This document shows positions 44,340 to 56,023 of a DNA stretch of 64,000 nt, piece after piece. The notes below the pieces were generated by a model. It was given only the letters and a program-made list of their open reading frames with translations. It was not told where the DNA came from and made no database searches. Both the position numbers and the translations under genes were made by a program. Positions within the stretch are counted from its first letter, which is position 1. Every line of letters starts with the position of its first letter. Location of the stretch: positions 564,631,469-564,695,468 of the forward strand of contig CM046876.1 of assembly GCA_025667525.1 (NCBI GenBank). Reading direction: 5' to 3'. This stretch comes from Glebionis coronaria. Taxonomy: Eukaryota; Streptophyta; Magnoliopsida; Asterales; Asteraceae.

Positions 44340-44630
44340 CAAAGGACAATGTACAGGTAGACTCTTTCTGAATATTGTAATCAGCAAGGGTCCTTACTTC
44401 TTCAAGTTGCTTCCCTGCATGTATAAGCCTCTGCTGATCTGGAGGAATGCCTTCCTTGTCATATATCTTTGTCTTCACATTGTCAATTATGTATGAGCTC
44501 TCAACCTCCAGAGTAATTGTCTTGTCAGTCAAAGACTTGACAAAAATCGGCATACCACCACGCAGACGAAGAACCAAGTGAAGGATTGACTCCTTTTGGA
44601 TGTTATAATCCAAAATGGTTGCTTCTTTGT
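44340..44630 (-). pseudogene. captured polyubiquitin fragment
   Basis: Minus-strand reading gives the end of one ubiquitin unit ([19 protein letters not shown]) joined directly to a second unit ([50 protein letters not shown]). This is the head-to-tail unit structure of plant polyubiquitin genes, encoding the protein modifier of the proteasome pathway. The second unit then frameshifts within its last ten residues and loses the C-terminal RLRGG. Substitutions at normally invariant positions (MPIF for MQIF, SLTDK for TLTGK, IHAG for IFAG) show relaxed selection. The upstream start and promoter are missing. It is certainly ubiquitin-derived; activity is very unlikely. Confidence 0.93.
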
Positions 44631-44639
44631 TTCTTATGC

Positions 44640-46700
44640 TTTTGCCTCAGACAAACAAAAGAGAACCCTTTATTTCAACCTTTATTAAAAAGAGAACCCT
44701 TTGAACTGGAACCTTATTTTGACCCGTTACCCAAATCCGTCAAATCTACCCATCTTGTTAACTCCAGACTCTTGACAAGATTAGTCGGGACATAACTGGA
44801 AAAGTTACTCTTGGTCGATTTGTGTTAAACGTTTACCTGTCTTCTTGTTTAAGCAAATGGATACTTGCCTATGATGTAACCCTATCCGGGACACTCATTT
44901 ACGTTTGCATCAGGAAGACTCGAGACTGGCGGAAAGCTCTTTTCATATCACTGCGTTGCATAGCGAAATCAAACTCCAGCCTGGAGAGTATATTAATAGT
45001 AATTATTAATAGGCTTTAGCGAGCAGATTAATGAGATAAACAGACACATTTTCGATAAATCAAAATCAAATAAACAGATACATACTAAATAAATCAAAAT
45101 CAGATAATCTTCTTTAATCTGAAGCTCATGATCATCTCTTGCACTTAGATTGAAGATTATTATGTTATCTTCAATATTGAAAAACTATAGGAATATCTTG
45201 GAGATAATATTGAGGGTTTAGAAAACAAAAAAGATGGGTAAACAGCAGATGTAGAATGGTAATATACACTTTTTTGGGTAAAAGGGACTCAATGATAATA
45301 TACACTTGCAAGTAGTGGTTGTATAAAAGACAAAAAACATATTTTCTAATCCTGGGGCCAAGATATCCTTTTTCATTCAGTAGAGGTGATCATTCTTCTA
45401 ATCTCTCCATACACGATAATATCATATACAGTATCAAATGATCTATTTTCACTTAGTCAAACTCAAGATACAAATCCTGTCATATCATCTTCCTGTTCTT
45501 ATAAACTTTCAATAGTATTATTGATATTCATGGAAAAGTTGAATAATAATCCACTGTTTAGCTGCATACTATACTTAAGTTCAGTAAGTCGATAACTCCA
45601 ACATATGAAGCTAATCCAAACACTCTTTAAGAAATCCTAATTAAGTAATTAACTAAAGTTTCGACATCTTTCAAACTTGAGAGAAACGGATTTCAATGAT
45701 AACCACCTAAAATTAAAAAGCTTATAAATTGGAAACTTTATTTTGGAAGAGTTCTAATATTTTATAAGCGTAAAAAAAGGGAGTTTGAAAACTTAAACAA
45801 AGACTCAAAAGCCAATGAGTTCACCAGATAAGCTACTGTAAACAACCTTAACATGTCCGAGATAATTAACTAAAGCCACGAACTTTTATATATTGGGAAC
45901 CTATCATATTTAAATGATGGATTAGAGGATCCTAAGGAAGCTACTATCTCATACAGGTTGCAGACGTCAAACAAATGAGGTATCGCAATTAAATATGGAG
46001 TATGCAGTTAGGATTACCACATATCAGAAGATCGCAGGATAAAGCCATTTCCAGTCCACCCCGCAAATGGCACACCTTCAATAACTGATTCTACCTTTGG
46101 TCTATTATCAATAATTTTGGTCTAGGCAAATCTTTCAATAACCCTAATGAATAAACCCAAAAAGAAACTTATTAGTTTTAACATTAAAACTTGCCATTTC
46201 AGAAAATCTTATTGTACCGACATCAATTTTGTACTAATCAGATGGTGAACCACATAGTTTAAAGATTTTATGTAATTGTTCCACCTATGAATGATTTAAA
46301 AATGATGTTTATCATCCTGAACTTATAACGCACACCTATAACGACAATGAATATTGGGAAACCATAATTACCAATGAAATCTAGAAATGAATTAACAATC
46401 TCCGAAAAGCAACTTATCAAACATGAAATAATCACAGCAGATTCCAAAAAAGAGTGTTGCAAATTATATCCATAACAATCCTACCTCATATATTTATTAT
46501 AGGTGGTAATTTAATTTACTTCTGTTCTTGTTATTGCATAACTGAACAATTTTATTGTTGTTTGAATAACAAATTATCTGCCATAACATGACTCGGTCAA
46601 GTCATCCATTCCTATCACAAATATGTACCTTTCTATATGCTAAAAAGAACATACGTAATCTACTTACCTATTGTCCTATACATAGTCTGACTATAACCAT
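44640..46700. other. Helitron interior without recognisable genes
   Basis: Short ORFs on both strands have no recognisable motifs and look accidental. It may contain intron or UTR sequence of captured genes, but I cannot show it. Confidence 0.5.
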
Positions 46701-46710
46701 ATCAAAATTA

Positions 46711-47543
46711 TTATTTATTATGGCTAACCGTTGCTAAGAGTAGATCCGCCAGCAAATTGAGGTGCCTTATTGGTTCTACCAAAATATCATTTATGCTTGT
46801 AGATGATTCAGCCGGAAAACAATCACCGCCACTACGACCCTTGCACCAATCAGTAACCGTCAAGGGACCATAAAGGGTGCCAAACGCGGATTTCAAAGCT
46901 GATTTAATGTTATATGGCAACGATGTAATAGCATATGATGCATGCACCTGAACCCGACAATAAAGATTTAAAATTTAAATAAAAACACAAAATTTGGATT
47001 GATTTGAGATAGAAAGGTACAAAAGCTTACATCGGCAGAGAGTGGGTCCGCTAACTCCACAACAGCAATGTCATGAGAATGACAAAAAGCCAAGACCCCA
47101 CCACAATCCACGGGAGCAAAAGATGGAGCACAAGAAACCCACGCCTCCACTGCTCTGTCATCACCAGCCAGCCGCACGGACCGTCCCCACAATCAGCATC
47201 CAATGGCACATCCACAAAAGACGCCGATTGTTTAGAAAGTAATGAGATTTCATCAAGAAGCTTCAAAGGTGATTGCGTTTGCCTGTATGACGACATCCCT
47301 TCTTCATTAAATGAATTATGAGGTAATGAACCATACGATTTCATATTTGACATCGGTTTATGAACCTTTAGTGACACCAACAGTTCGCCAAACACAAACA
47401 GGCGAGTTAAGAAACCCATCAAGCAGCCTGTTATCTAAATCATCAGCAACACTGTTATTGAAGCTGCATGCATCATTTTCTGCACATTCCATGCATTTGT
47501 GGAAAGCTGATAAAGAACTTATAACAGAAATCCCAGTCAGCAT
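46711..47543 (-). pseudogene. captured fragment of an unidentified plant gene, two or more exons
   Basis: On the minus strand an exon ending ...FCHSHDIAVVELADPLSAD stops at 47031 with donor GTAAGC. An 83-bp intron (47030-46948) ends in TTCAG, and the next exon resumes in frame with VHASYAITSLPYNIKSALKS, continuing to GPLTVTDWCKGRSGGDCFPA and a stop at 46711. Upstream, 47422-47175 encodes SPLKLLDEISLLSKQSASF and PLDADCGDGPCG in another frame, linked by an indel near 47170. 47543-47358 (CVWRTVGV) may be a further part. The intact splice phase and unbroken second exon show a real gene origin. I do not recognise the family. The fragment lacks a start and is frameshifted, so it is treated as a pseudogene. 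Confidence 0.7.
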
Positions 47544-47559
47544 CTTATATTAGCAGTTT

Positions 47560-49097
47560 AAAGTGTGCTTATCCTAAACTAAGTAGTTCAAAAAACCATT
47601 AAGAGAGTATTTGGAATTTCTAATTGAAGTGCATGTCAGCAGATACATTCTGCAACTATGAAAAACATGGAAATACCTTATTTGATGTCCACTTGGCAGA
47701 GATGGCATTATTCTCTTTATTTTCTCTCCACCTATGCTCCTAGAGTGTACCACGCGGGTTTCAATAATGATGATTATGAGATCTTCCTACTTGTGGTGTT
47801 TGTCGTATCTTTGAGGACCTTGAATGTACACATAAAATCAATTCTTAACTTGCATTACAAACATAAAAATGTGTCTACTAAGTATGTTGTAATAAGAAAA
47901 CCAACCGTCCTAGCATTGAGTGGTGTCTTGTCATCAACCATCCTGAGAAAAAATCTATTTTTTTGTAGTGTTCTTAAGGATTACTGGATCAGAACTACAA
48001 AAAGCATTAGAAGAATGCAAAATTTAAGTGCAAACCATACCAGGTCTTCCACTATGGGTGAATGAAAATATCGCAGGTTCAAAATTAGTGTACATTCAAA
48101 ACAGGTTAGAATAATAGTTGAATAATACTCACTCAGTTGCATAACCCACACGTTCACTCAGTTGCATAACCCACACGTTCAGCTAAAGGAGTGATTTTCA
48201 GCAAGTTGAAAAAGAAGACCCACTGCTTAAGAAGCATAGCACCGTCATTTATTTGTTTAAGAAGCAGACTTGCTTACCGCTTTAATAGGTCACCGACCCC
48301 CTGTATGCACAATGTCATCGGCGATAATACTGACAATAATAAAAGTCAGACAGCTATTATTAACCTGCTTATTTTGAGTTAACCGAGTGAGTAAGCAGTT
48401 TTAGGTCATGTAGTATTGGCTAAAATTTATCATTTATAGGTGAATTACATACAAAGTTGGTCCTACAGGGTTTTGCCTTTCTGAGAAAGTATCTGACGAG
48501 TCCAAAGATACCTGAAGGTATAAACTTTCTTCCATACCAATCGTACTGTTAGCATTTAAGAGTCTGCAAGCCAAACCTGCACATGAAAATTCGGTGGTAA
48601 ACAAAATACATACAATGTAGATGAGAAAAATATGTGAAAATTACATATTAGTAGGTACTTTACCATTTTCAAATGCAGACTTTGTGCTAGCTTATTGAAT
48701 TCTGCTCAGGAACAACAGATGACTGAATATGAGCTGCTTTTTTTAATTCCAAATGTGTAGCTTTTTCACGTTAAACATCCTGTAATTATCATGAACATAA
48801 TTATGCAGGAGTTCAATTTCTGAAATAAATTAAAGGGTTGGAGCTCAGATCCTTATAATGCTCCTATAAAAAACGATTAAGAAACATAAGAAAAGACGGA
48901 GCCTTTGTCATAATTAACAATTACTGTATCTGTTATCATGAACAACCTTTCCCATTTATCTAAGATCTTGATCAAATATGAATTTCAGATTCAAATAAGT
49001 AGGGGTTCATTTTTTCTTGATTGCAACTTTACTTATATTGGCACCAGTAGGGTCCTTTTTGTCCATGCTTTAAATAGAAATAGTATTTAATACTTAC
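47560..49097. other. Helitron interior, probably intronic, no gene recognised
   Basis: No supported coding. A perfect 25-bp tandem duplication (ACTCAGTTGCATAACCCACA plus CGTTC) lies at about 48130-48180. Confidence 0.5.
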
Positions 49098-49239
49098 ACC
49101 TAAGCTTGGGAGTGAAGTCTCGTGTTTCGGCTTAGGTGAGACGTCATCTTTAGGTGACATATTTTGAGGTACGTTTGAAGAAGATGGTTGACATTCTGAA
49201 TCATGTCCGTCTTCAGCTGTCACCAACTCATCTTGATTC
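49098..49239 (-). pseudogene. captured internal exon of a plant gene
   Basis: Acceptor ...TTGGATTCAG at 49240 and donor GTAAGT at 49097-49092 (minus strand) bound a 142-bp open exon encoding NQDELVTAEDGHDSECQPSS, then SPKPKHETSLPSLG. It is acidic and Ser/Pro-rich with no recognised domain. It may be an upstream exon of the same captured gene as 46711-47543, since order and strand agree. Confidence 0.5.
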
Positions 49240-50374
49240 CTGAATCCAATATATTATACGAAATTACTTCTCACTAATTCTAATTGTCCTTGTACATGGC
49301 ACGATATTATTATAGTACCTATCTCATTGTATGATGCTTGATAAAAAATAAATCCAGCATAGATTAATGACTCTTAGAACAAAAGGGTTCAAAATATCAT
49401 CACAGGTAACAAATAGGCGAGATTTACTTATACAATGATAAAAGGTATCCCCACATAATTTCACATCATTTAATCAAATGCCAACTAACCTGATAGTCAG
49501 ATACTTTCATATAATCCATATAAGCTCCAACTAACTAAACAACCACGTGTTATCAAACTAAGCACAACGACTCAAACCTAACAACAAATCGACCACACAA
49601 ATTCAAATTGGCCGTGAACAGCATGGATAGTTTCGATCTAAGGTTATTAAGGCCTCTAAGTTCATTGAGTGGTTCAAAAAAACCAATTCAGACACCAACT
49701 AACTCAACAGCCATACAATCAATATTTTTGTAACTAAACTCATCTGATGATCAAACTAATCACGACATACACACACTTCATATCATATAATTAAATAGCT
49801 TCAAATACACAATTCTAGATCTAACAATGGTTAACTGAAAATTTAAAATCAATTTACGTCTAAATAAAAATCAATTTGATCCGATTTAGGTCTAACTAAC
49901 AACCGCATATAAGCACCAAAACAATGCGGCAAACGAAAACAGTTACAATAAACGATAAATCGAAGCCCTATTACTGGATAATATTAGATATATAAATATT
50001 TAATTAAAATTAAAATTAGCATAACTATTACCGGATTGAAACTTACAGTGCAAATTAAATTAAATTCATTGGAGAAGATGAGAAGAAGGTTTTCTTCAAA
50101 GCAAAAATAAATCACAACTTCTGGCTTGTTGCAATGGTTGAGTTTCTTGCAAAAAGATGAATATCGAGTTAGGGTCGTAACAGGTGAATGATATTAGGGT
50201 TTTAGAGAGACAAAACAAACAGATTAGGGTTCGTGAGATATGAATGAATTATACGAATGATATTTGGGCTTAATACTCGAATGATATTTGGGCTTAATAT
50301 ACGGGTCGGGTGCTGACGTGGATTAGGAAGATGATTGGTGACGTGGCAAATCCCTCCTGTTATATATAATATAA

Positions 50375-50377
<3 letters not shown>
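49240..50377 (-). other. 5' part of the Helitron with possible captured leader exon
   Basis: Near 50050 the minus strand reads a CT-rich leader followed by TTTGCACTGTAAGTTTC, a plausible 5' splice site, so a captured 5' UTR exon and intron is possible. 50340-50230 is Helitron 5' end sequence with 'gatttgccacgtcaccaatc'. No ORF. Confidence 0.4.
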
Positions 50378-50416
<39 letters not shown>

Positions 50417-50417
<1 letters not shown>

Positions 50418-50897
50418 GGATCATATGAGAACTTTTTAAAGTTGTAAAAATGAGAACCAACCAAAATCTCACAAATGACACTCTATATGAAACAATTTAA
50501 AAACATGATTACGTAAAAACATAATTTTTAAAAATTCGATGGGCTTTCTTTTGAAAATTAACGAAATCTAAGTGATACATTTTGATTCGAGGTGTGGTAC
50601 GTATCATGTTTTGGTATTGTGTATCAAGTTATTTAGTGGTGGTTGTATATCAAGTGTACCAATTTATGAATAAGATATTAACTTTTTGAGATTTTGATGT
50701 ATATGTATCACATTCTTAATTGTGTATCAACAAGTTATTACACACTTATCCGTTGTTTATTAGTCGGTAGAGTGTTTAGTTGTATAAATAATGTATATTT
50801 TGGTGTAGTATTAGTAAAATGGTTATGTATCAATGTTTTAGTGGTGTTTTAGATTAGTTCTCATTTTTACAACTTTAAAAAAGCTCTCACATTAACC
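50417..50897. mobile_element. MITE-like insert with ~40-bp terminal inverted repeats
   Basis: The left end TGAGAACTTTTTAAAGTTG(TAAAAATGAGAACCAA) and the reverse complement of the right end (TGAGAGCTTTTTTAAAGTTG...ATGAGAACTAA) match over about 35-40 bp. Length is ~480 bp with no coding. It is flanked by (TA)n on the left and (CT)n(TA)n on the right. A TA target duplication would be invisible there. The superfamily is unresolved. Confidence 0.75.
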
Positions 50898-50900
50898 TCC

Positions 50901-50939
<39 letters not shown>
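50898..50939. repeat. (CT)n(TA)n microsatellite
   Basis: About ten CT repeats followed by about eleven TA repeats, between the MITE and the resumption of the E LTR. Confidence 0.95.
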
Positions 50940-51111
50940 GTGTATGTAACATATAGGCATATGTAGATGTGATAATTGAGATAGTGAGTATTTATATATT
51001 CAACAATTTAGTCACACATCATAATAAAAAGCAATTTTTTTTAGTAAAAACACCTCTTTATTTATAAACATAAATATTACATTAATCAAAACTACTGGAT
51101 CTTATAGTAAC

Positions 51112-52660
51112 CGTTTGTATGAACGATTGTGTGGATAAGAATGGTTCTATTGTGCATAGTGTTGATGATGTGGATAATGCGGTAGATACTCAAAATTGTC
51201 ATAAATCTGACACTGAATTTTTTAAGCTTCAAGATTCCTATAATTCGATTTCGAAACCTTTTGATGAACTTAAAAAACATTGTATTTCTCTTTAATGTGA
51301 GAAACAATTAATAAATGATATTTTTCAAACGTCACAAGAGGGTGTTAATATAGATGATACATCTTTTGAAAAGATTTTTCGAATGAATAAACCACCAAAA
51401 CATAGTCAGAAATGTGACAAGGTTTCTAAATCGTTGATGATATAAATTGAGAGACCTAAGGAAGTTAACCATGATAATGTGAAAGTGATACTAGAGGCTG
51501 CCATGATTTTCAAACTTGAGTTGGATAATCGAGTTTCTAATATTTTGAACTTTGTTGGCCATATAACGCAAAATAATACACAACTTTTTGATTCAGTAAA
51601 GCCCGCAAGTTCTAATCACACTGCACAGACTCAACAATTGAATAGAAAGTCGGTGGGAATATGTGATTTGAGTGAGCAAATTCGTGATCAAAATATGGCT
51701 TTGGCTGAGTTAAAGGAAACACTTCATACTCTTAAAGGTAAGAAATTTGTTTATAACGCAGCCACCATCTCAACATTGTCCTCTAGTGATTCTAAATGAA
51801 ACCTAACAAAGTTTAATCTCATTTCCGTCACACCTAGAAACAAGGGATTAAAGGTTAAAGATTCTCAACCATTAGTCAAAACCGATCAATAAAAACCAAA
51901 ACCAGCTTCTAATGTTCCCATGTTGCCTTCTATAGGAGTAAAACAAACTACTAGGGTTCAAAGATCACAACCTAAAGGCAATACAAAGAAAGATAGGATC
52001 TTGCCCTCATTTAGTAGCCAAGTGATGAATAACGTAGAACCCCATCCTAGGAATGTTATTTATGCTTTGAATAAAAAGAATCGCGTAGTTAAAACTAAAG
52101 GCTTTGAGGTTGTGCAACATTCTAAGCCTACTATGAATTATAATTTGAGATGTTGAAATTGTAGTGAATGTATATTTTCTAATCATCATGATTCTTGCCT
52201 TATTGATCATGTGAATGAGATGTATGTCCGTAAGCATAATTTAGAATGGAAACCAACTAGGAAAGTGCTTACCCATGTTGGATGGATGTGGCACCCCACT
52301 AGTAGAACCTTTAAAATAGTAGGAAATGTGTGCCCTTTAACTAGGATCACTCCTACTAAAGTGAAGAAAGCGTTCCCTTTAACTAAGAGTACCAAAACTA
52401 CCAAAACACAAGCCTCACCTTTAAATAGGAACACCAACACTACTGTAGGACCAATGTGCCCTTTCACTAGGTATACTCCCACTGTAGTGCCCGTTAGTGA
52501 TCCAATACCTAAGGAGAATATACCACTTAAACATGTTGTTAACCCCTTCAACTAGAAGAAGCCGTGGATTCCTAGGGAAACTAATGTTAGTAATTCTAGA
52601 ATATTAAATATATATTTGCTAACTTAAAGTAACCAATAGTTTACAATACATTGTTTGCTT
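51112..52660 (+). pseudogene. linker of element D, continued after element E
   Basis: Resumes the spacer broken at 30319: CMNDCVDKNGSIVHS, SYNSISKPFDELKKHCISL, then 51479-51799 (coiled-coil, ending LAELKETLHTLKGKKF), 51920-52156 (basic), and 52150-52555 with the zinc-like motif NCSECIFSNHHDSC, GWMWHPTSRTFKIVGN and VCPLTRIT. Stops occur near 51295, 51443, 51797, 51891, 52156 and 52553. Continuity with 28401-30314 supports the reconstruction of D. Confidence 0.85.
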
Positions 52661-52689
52661 TTGTTGTTAAAAATAGGTTGTCCAAATTG

Positions 52690-53502
52690 TATTGTGGTAT
52701 TTGGACTCCGGTTGCTCCAAGCACATGACCAGAGATCGCTCTCAGCTCCAAATTTCGTCAGCAAGTTTCTTGGAACGGTTTGATTCAGAAATGATCATAT
52801 TGCAAATATAATGGGTTATGGTGAATATCAGATAGGGAATGTCACGATTTCTATAGTGTATTTTGTATAAGGACTCGGTCACAATTTATTCTATGTCGGA
52901 CAATTTTGCGAGGCAAATTTAGAAGTTGCTTTTCGAGAGCATACATGCTTCATTCGTAACTTATAAGGGGTTGATTTATTGAAAGGTACTCGAGGGAATA
53001 ATTTGTATACTTTGTCTTTAAGTGATACGATGGCCGTTTCTTTCGTATGTCTTCTCTCCAAAGCATAAAAGACCAAGTCATGGTTATGACATCGCCGGCT
53101 ATCTCATCTTAACTTTGACGTTATTAATCACTTGGCGAAAAACAAACTTGTTCGTAGTCTTCCTAAACTCAAATTTCACAAGGATCACTTGTGTTCCGCG
53201 TGTGCAATGGGGAAGAGCACTAAGAAATCATACAAACCCAAGACTAAATACACCAACCAAGAGAAACTGTATCTGTTGCATATGGATCTTTGTAGGCCAA
53301 TGCGCATTGAAAGTCTTAGTGGTAAATAGTATATCCTCGTCATTGTGGATGATTACTCTCGGTTTACATGGGTGGAGTTTTTAATAACTAAAGAAGAGGC
53401 ACCTAAATTCATCATCGGCTTTCTCAAGATGATTCAAGTGCGTCTCAGTACTATTGTTCGACGCATTCATACATATAATGGAACCAAATTTGTTAATCAA
53501 GT
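52690..53502 (+). pseudogene. protease and N-terminal integrase of element D
   Basis: Aspartic protease motif WYLDSGCSKHMT near 52695-52730 (DSG at 52704-52712), followed by degenerate sequence. Pre-integrase and integrase: LVRSLPKLKFHKDHLCSACAMG, EKLYLLHMDLCRPM, a stop, VIVDDYSRFTWVEF (first catalytic Asp), FLKMIQVRL and RRIHTYNGTKFVNQ. The second catalytic Asp (expected before NGT) is Tyr at 53474-53476. Element F interrupts after FVNQ at 53502. Integrase continues at 63753. Confidence 0.9.
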
Positions 53503-53863
53503 TGTTGAGTCATAGGATCTAAACTCATCTGGGATATCATGATCATGATTGTAATAAGCACAGCAGAACATAAAGAACACAATCATAACCAAGAACAAGG
53601 CTTTCACTAATAAAGATTACTATTAATAATGCTACTAACTACTACTCCTGGTGCCTCATAGGCTTGACACCAGGAGAACGCACACACACCTTTAGTTTAC
53701 ATTGTATATGCATCAGTGAATAACCATGTGTGCCTAACCCTCTTTATATAATAGAGGTACTAGGGTTACATCACAACCCTAGCTTACTATAGAAGCTAAC
53801 TATTTATTATTAAGTCCTTCATCTTGTTTTGTCATATCAACTCAAGATATCTAAGTCCCAACA
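53503..53863 (-). repeat. 3' LTR of element F
   Basis: 361 bp, differing from 63387-63747 at 7 positions by eye. TATATAA near 53744-53750 is a possible TATA element (plus-strand reading). The TSD lies to the left. Confidence 0.92.
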
Positions 53864-56023
53864 ATCTTCCCCTAGTTGATTTGACAAAACCAGTAAGCAC
53901 AAGCTTCCCCTGAAGCTAATATAGATGAAGGCTAAGCTTCCCCTTGATCCATGCATTCTTCCCCTTTTTGTCACATCAACTCAAAAGGGATCGTCTTCCC
54001 CTTAAGAAGTGCACGACAAATCCAGTAGGCTCCATGGAGAGATCACTGATGAAGAAAATCAAGTATAACGAATTTGATGAAGAAATGGAATCTCCCAAAC
54101 TTGTGTCTTATATCTTGCACTAACCACGTGACGGAGAGCTCGAACAAAATCCTCAAATAAATGAGACACTGAGCACAATAACGTAACCCCTTCAAGCGAT
54201 ATCAAATGTACGCATAGAGCAAACTATCTTAAAAAGGCTCCTACTCCTTTTGAAGATATGAATAGATCGTACCCCTTCGCTAGATATGTCGAGTCTTCGT
54301 CACCATACAAACCAAGCAAGTTATCTTAAAAGGTACTCCATTCTTTCTAAGATATAATAAGAACACAAAACCTGTGAAAATCAACTACAACATAAAATAA
54401 GTGATAAGCAAATGTCTTCTTCAATGAATCTCCACAACGAAATGATGATGGCTGAGAACTCCTCCTCTAATAACAGTAGTGACATCAGACTAGTCACTAA
54501 ATCAGAGTAGTATCAATCTTACTTGACGAGAAGGAACCAAAACCGACCAACGAAATTTATTATACAACAAGCCAGCAGGAACCAAAATAAAGTCAGCAAG
54601 AACATACGCCTACCATGAGGAACAAACCAGTAGGAACCGACCAGTGGTACGGACCAGTAAGCAACCGACTAGTATGAACTGATGATTCAACCAGGAGGAA
54701 CCATCAAATATTACTAGGAGGAACCGAGAATACAACCAACATGAATATATGAGACCAGTAGGAACCATAGCTCACCAGTAGGAACAGCATAACGAAAACC
54801 TACCAATAGCATCTCAAAACCCTTTCTTTTTTTTTCTTTTTTTTTCAATTTTTTTTCACATGTTGTCACCACTGTCGCTGAAGCTGTTGATGTTTCAAAC
54901 ACATCTTCCTCCAATATACCAAGTAAATCCGGCCCATTAATAAGGATAACCATCAATATATTCCCACAAATCACGCAAGACATATTCAAAAATATTTTCC
55001 AATATTTTCGTGAGGCATAACTGCTTCCAAAGATACTCATATCATATAACATAGTACTCTTCAAAAATCACGCAGTCAACAAAATTTGAAGACTTACCCA
55101 CGTTATATCAACGAAACAACCCGAAACCAAATCATGCAACCCCAATATTCTAGCAACATACTTCATGCAAATATGAATTGCTAAGATTATGCATGCATGC
55201 TGATCTTTTGTAGATATAGTCACGTCCAAAAATACTCACAAGCAAAATATTCACATACCAAAATAGTTCCCTTATTTTCGTGGGTCACAACTACTTCCAA
55301 TATTCACACGTCCATTTTTGTCCATAAAATCAGGAAACCAATCACGTGTATGTCTTCCATAAATAATGTATTCCAATCGTGGGATATTAGTAACAAAGAT
55401 GTGTTCCATAAATAATTCGTATAGTGTAATCCCTGAATATATGCAAATTGGTTTATACTTTCCCATAAATTACGCACAACATACATATACCATGTATATC
55501 ACACGTTTATGAATTGACTCACCGAATATTTGGACAGCTAGCATATATCACATTCAGAAGCAAGAGAAAAACAAATTCTTACCAAATCTTGCGGATAACA
55601 TGAAGCTACGATCAACAACACATAACCAGGAGCAGGTTTACCATCATTAATGGACCACATCTGCTCTTGTCTTTTGGCATTCGATCATTCAACCAAACAA
55701 AATGCCTAACACCACATGTGATCTTGAATTGGTATATACACATATCCACGAGTCTGCTCTCCTTTCTTCTGATTGAATGCATCAATATCAACACACCAAC
55801 AACAACCAAGACGTGATCCAAGATTTAGGGTTTGCATAAAACCCTAGTTGCATCGAATCTGCTATGGAAACCTTCATTCTGAAACAGCCATTATATGAAC
55901 AACAGCAACAATCATCTAGGGTTTGTTGGGAAAAACCCTAGATCAGCAAGAACACCTTTATTTAAAAACAGAAAATAAGATAACATGAAAACCTTGTAGA
56001 TCAACCAGATCGAGAGCCAACAA
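53864..56023 (-). other. internal region of element F, noncoding, with a short GGAACC repeat
   Basis: No recognisable ORF. About 54530-54790 contains roughly ten irregular copies of ACCAGTAGGAACC (element sense GGTTCCTACTGGT). An oligo-T block (54827-54852) and Met/aromatic-rich short ORFs look accidental. Confidence 0.7.

Larger units (their letters stand above)
42724..50377 (-). mobile_element. Helitron (non-autonomous, gene-capturing), 7.65 kb
   Basis: On the minus strand it begins TCTTTATATTATATATAACA at 50377 (host A before it) and ends in CTAG at 42727-42724 (host T after it). That is the TC...CTRR structure with insertion between A and T typical of Helitrons. A 7-bp-stem hairpin CCCGTCC-GGACGGG lies 8 nt before the CTAG. 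There are no TIRs or target-site duplication. No Rep/helicase ORF is visible, so it is non-autonomous. Gene fragments (polyubiquitin 44340-44630, spliced exons 46711-47543 and 49098-49239) all read in the Helitron's own orientation. It sits in the (AT)n tract of an LTR of element E. Confidence 0.85.
30320..51106 (-). mobile_element. Element E: Tekay-like Ty3/gypsy chromovirus
   Basis: LTRs at 30320-33774 (3' LTR in element sense) and 39359-51106 (5' LTR, interrupted by a Helitron and a MITE). The 5-bp duplication GTAAC is perfect (30315-30319, 51107-51111). LTR ends are TGTAACACCC on the left and ...TTATA on the right (element sense TATAA... to ...GTGTTACA; the expected TG has become TA in both LTRs). 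Gene order on the minus strand is N-terminal ORF, gag with zinc knuckles, protease, RT, RNase H, integrase and chromodomain. That order with integrase after RNase H defines Ty3/gypsy; the chromodomain and long LTRs point to the Tekay/Del group. Stops in most domains make it inactive. Confidence 0.92.
39359..51106 (-). repeat. 5' LTR of element E, split by a Helitron and a MITE
   Basis: LTR sequence runs 39359 to about 42622, then resumes at about 50939 (TAGTGTATGTAACATATAGG) to 51106. The break is the short TA tract seen at about 33596-33606 in the other LTR, here expanded and hosting two insertions. The plus-strand right end ACTGGATCTTATA is followed by TSD GTAAC. Confidence 0.9.
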
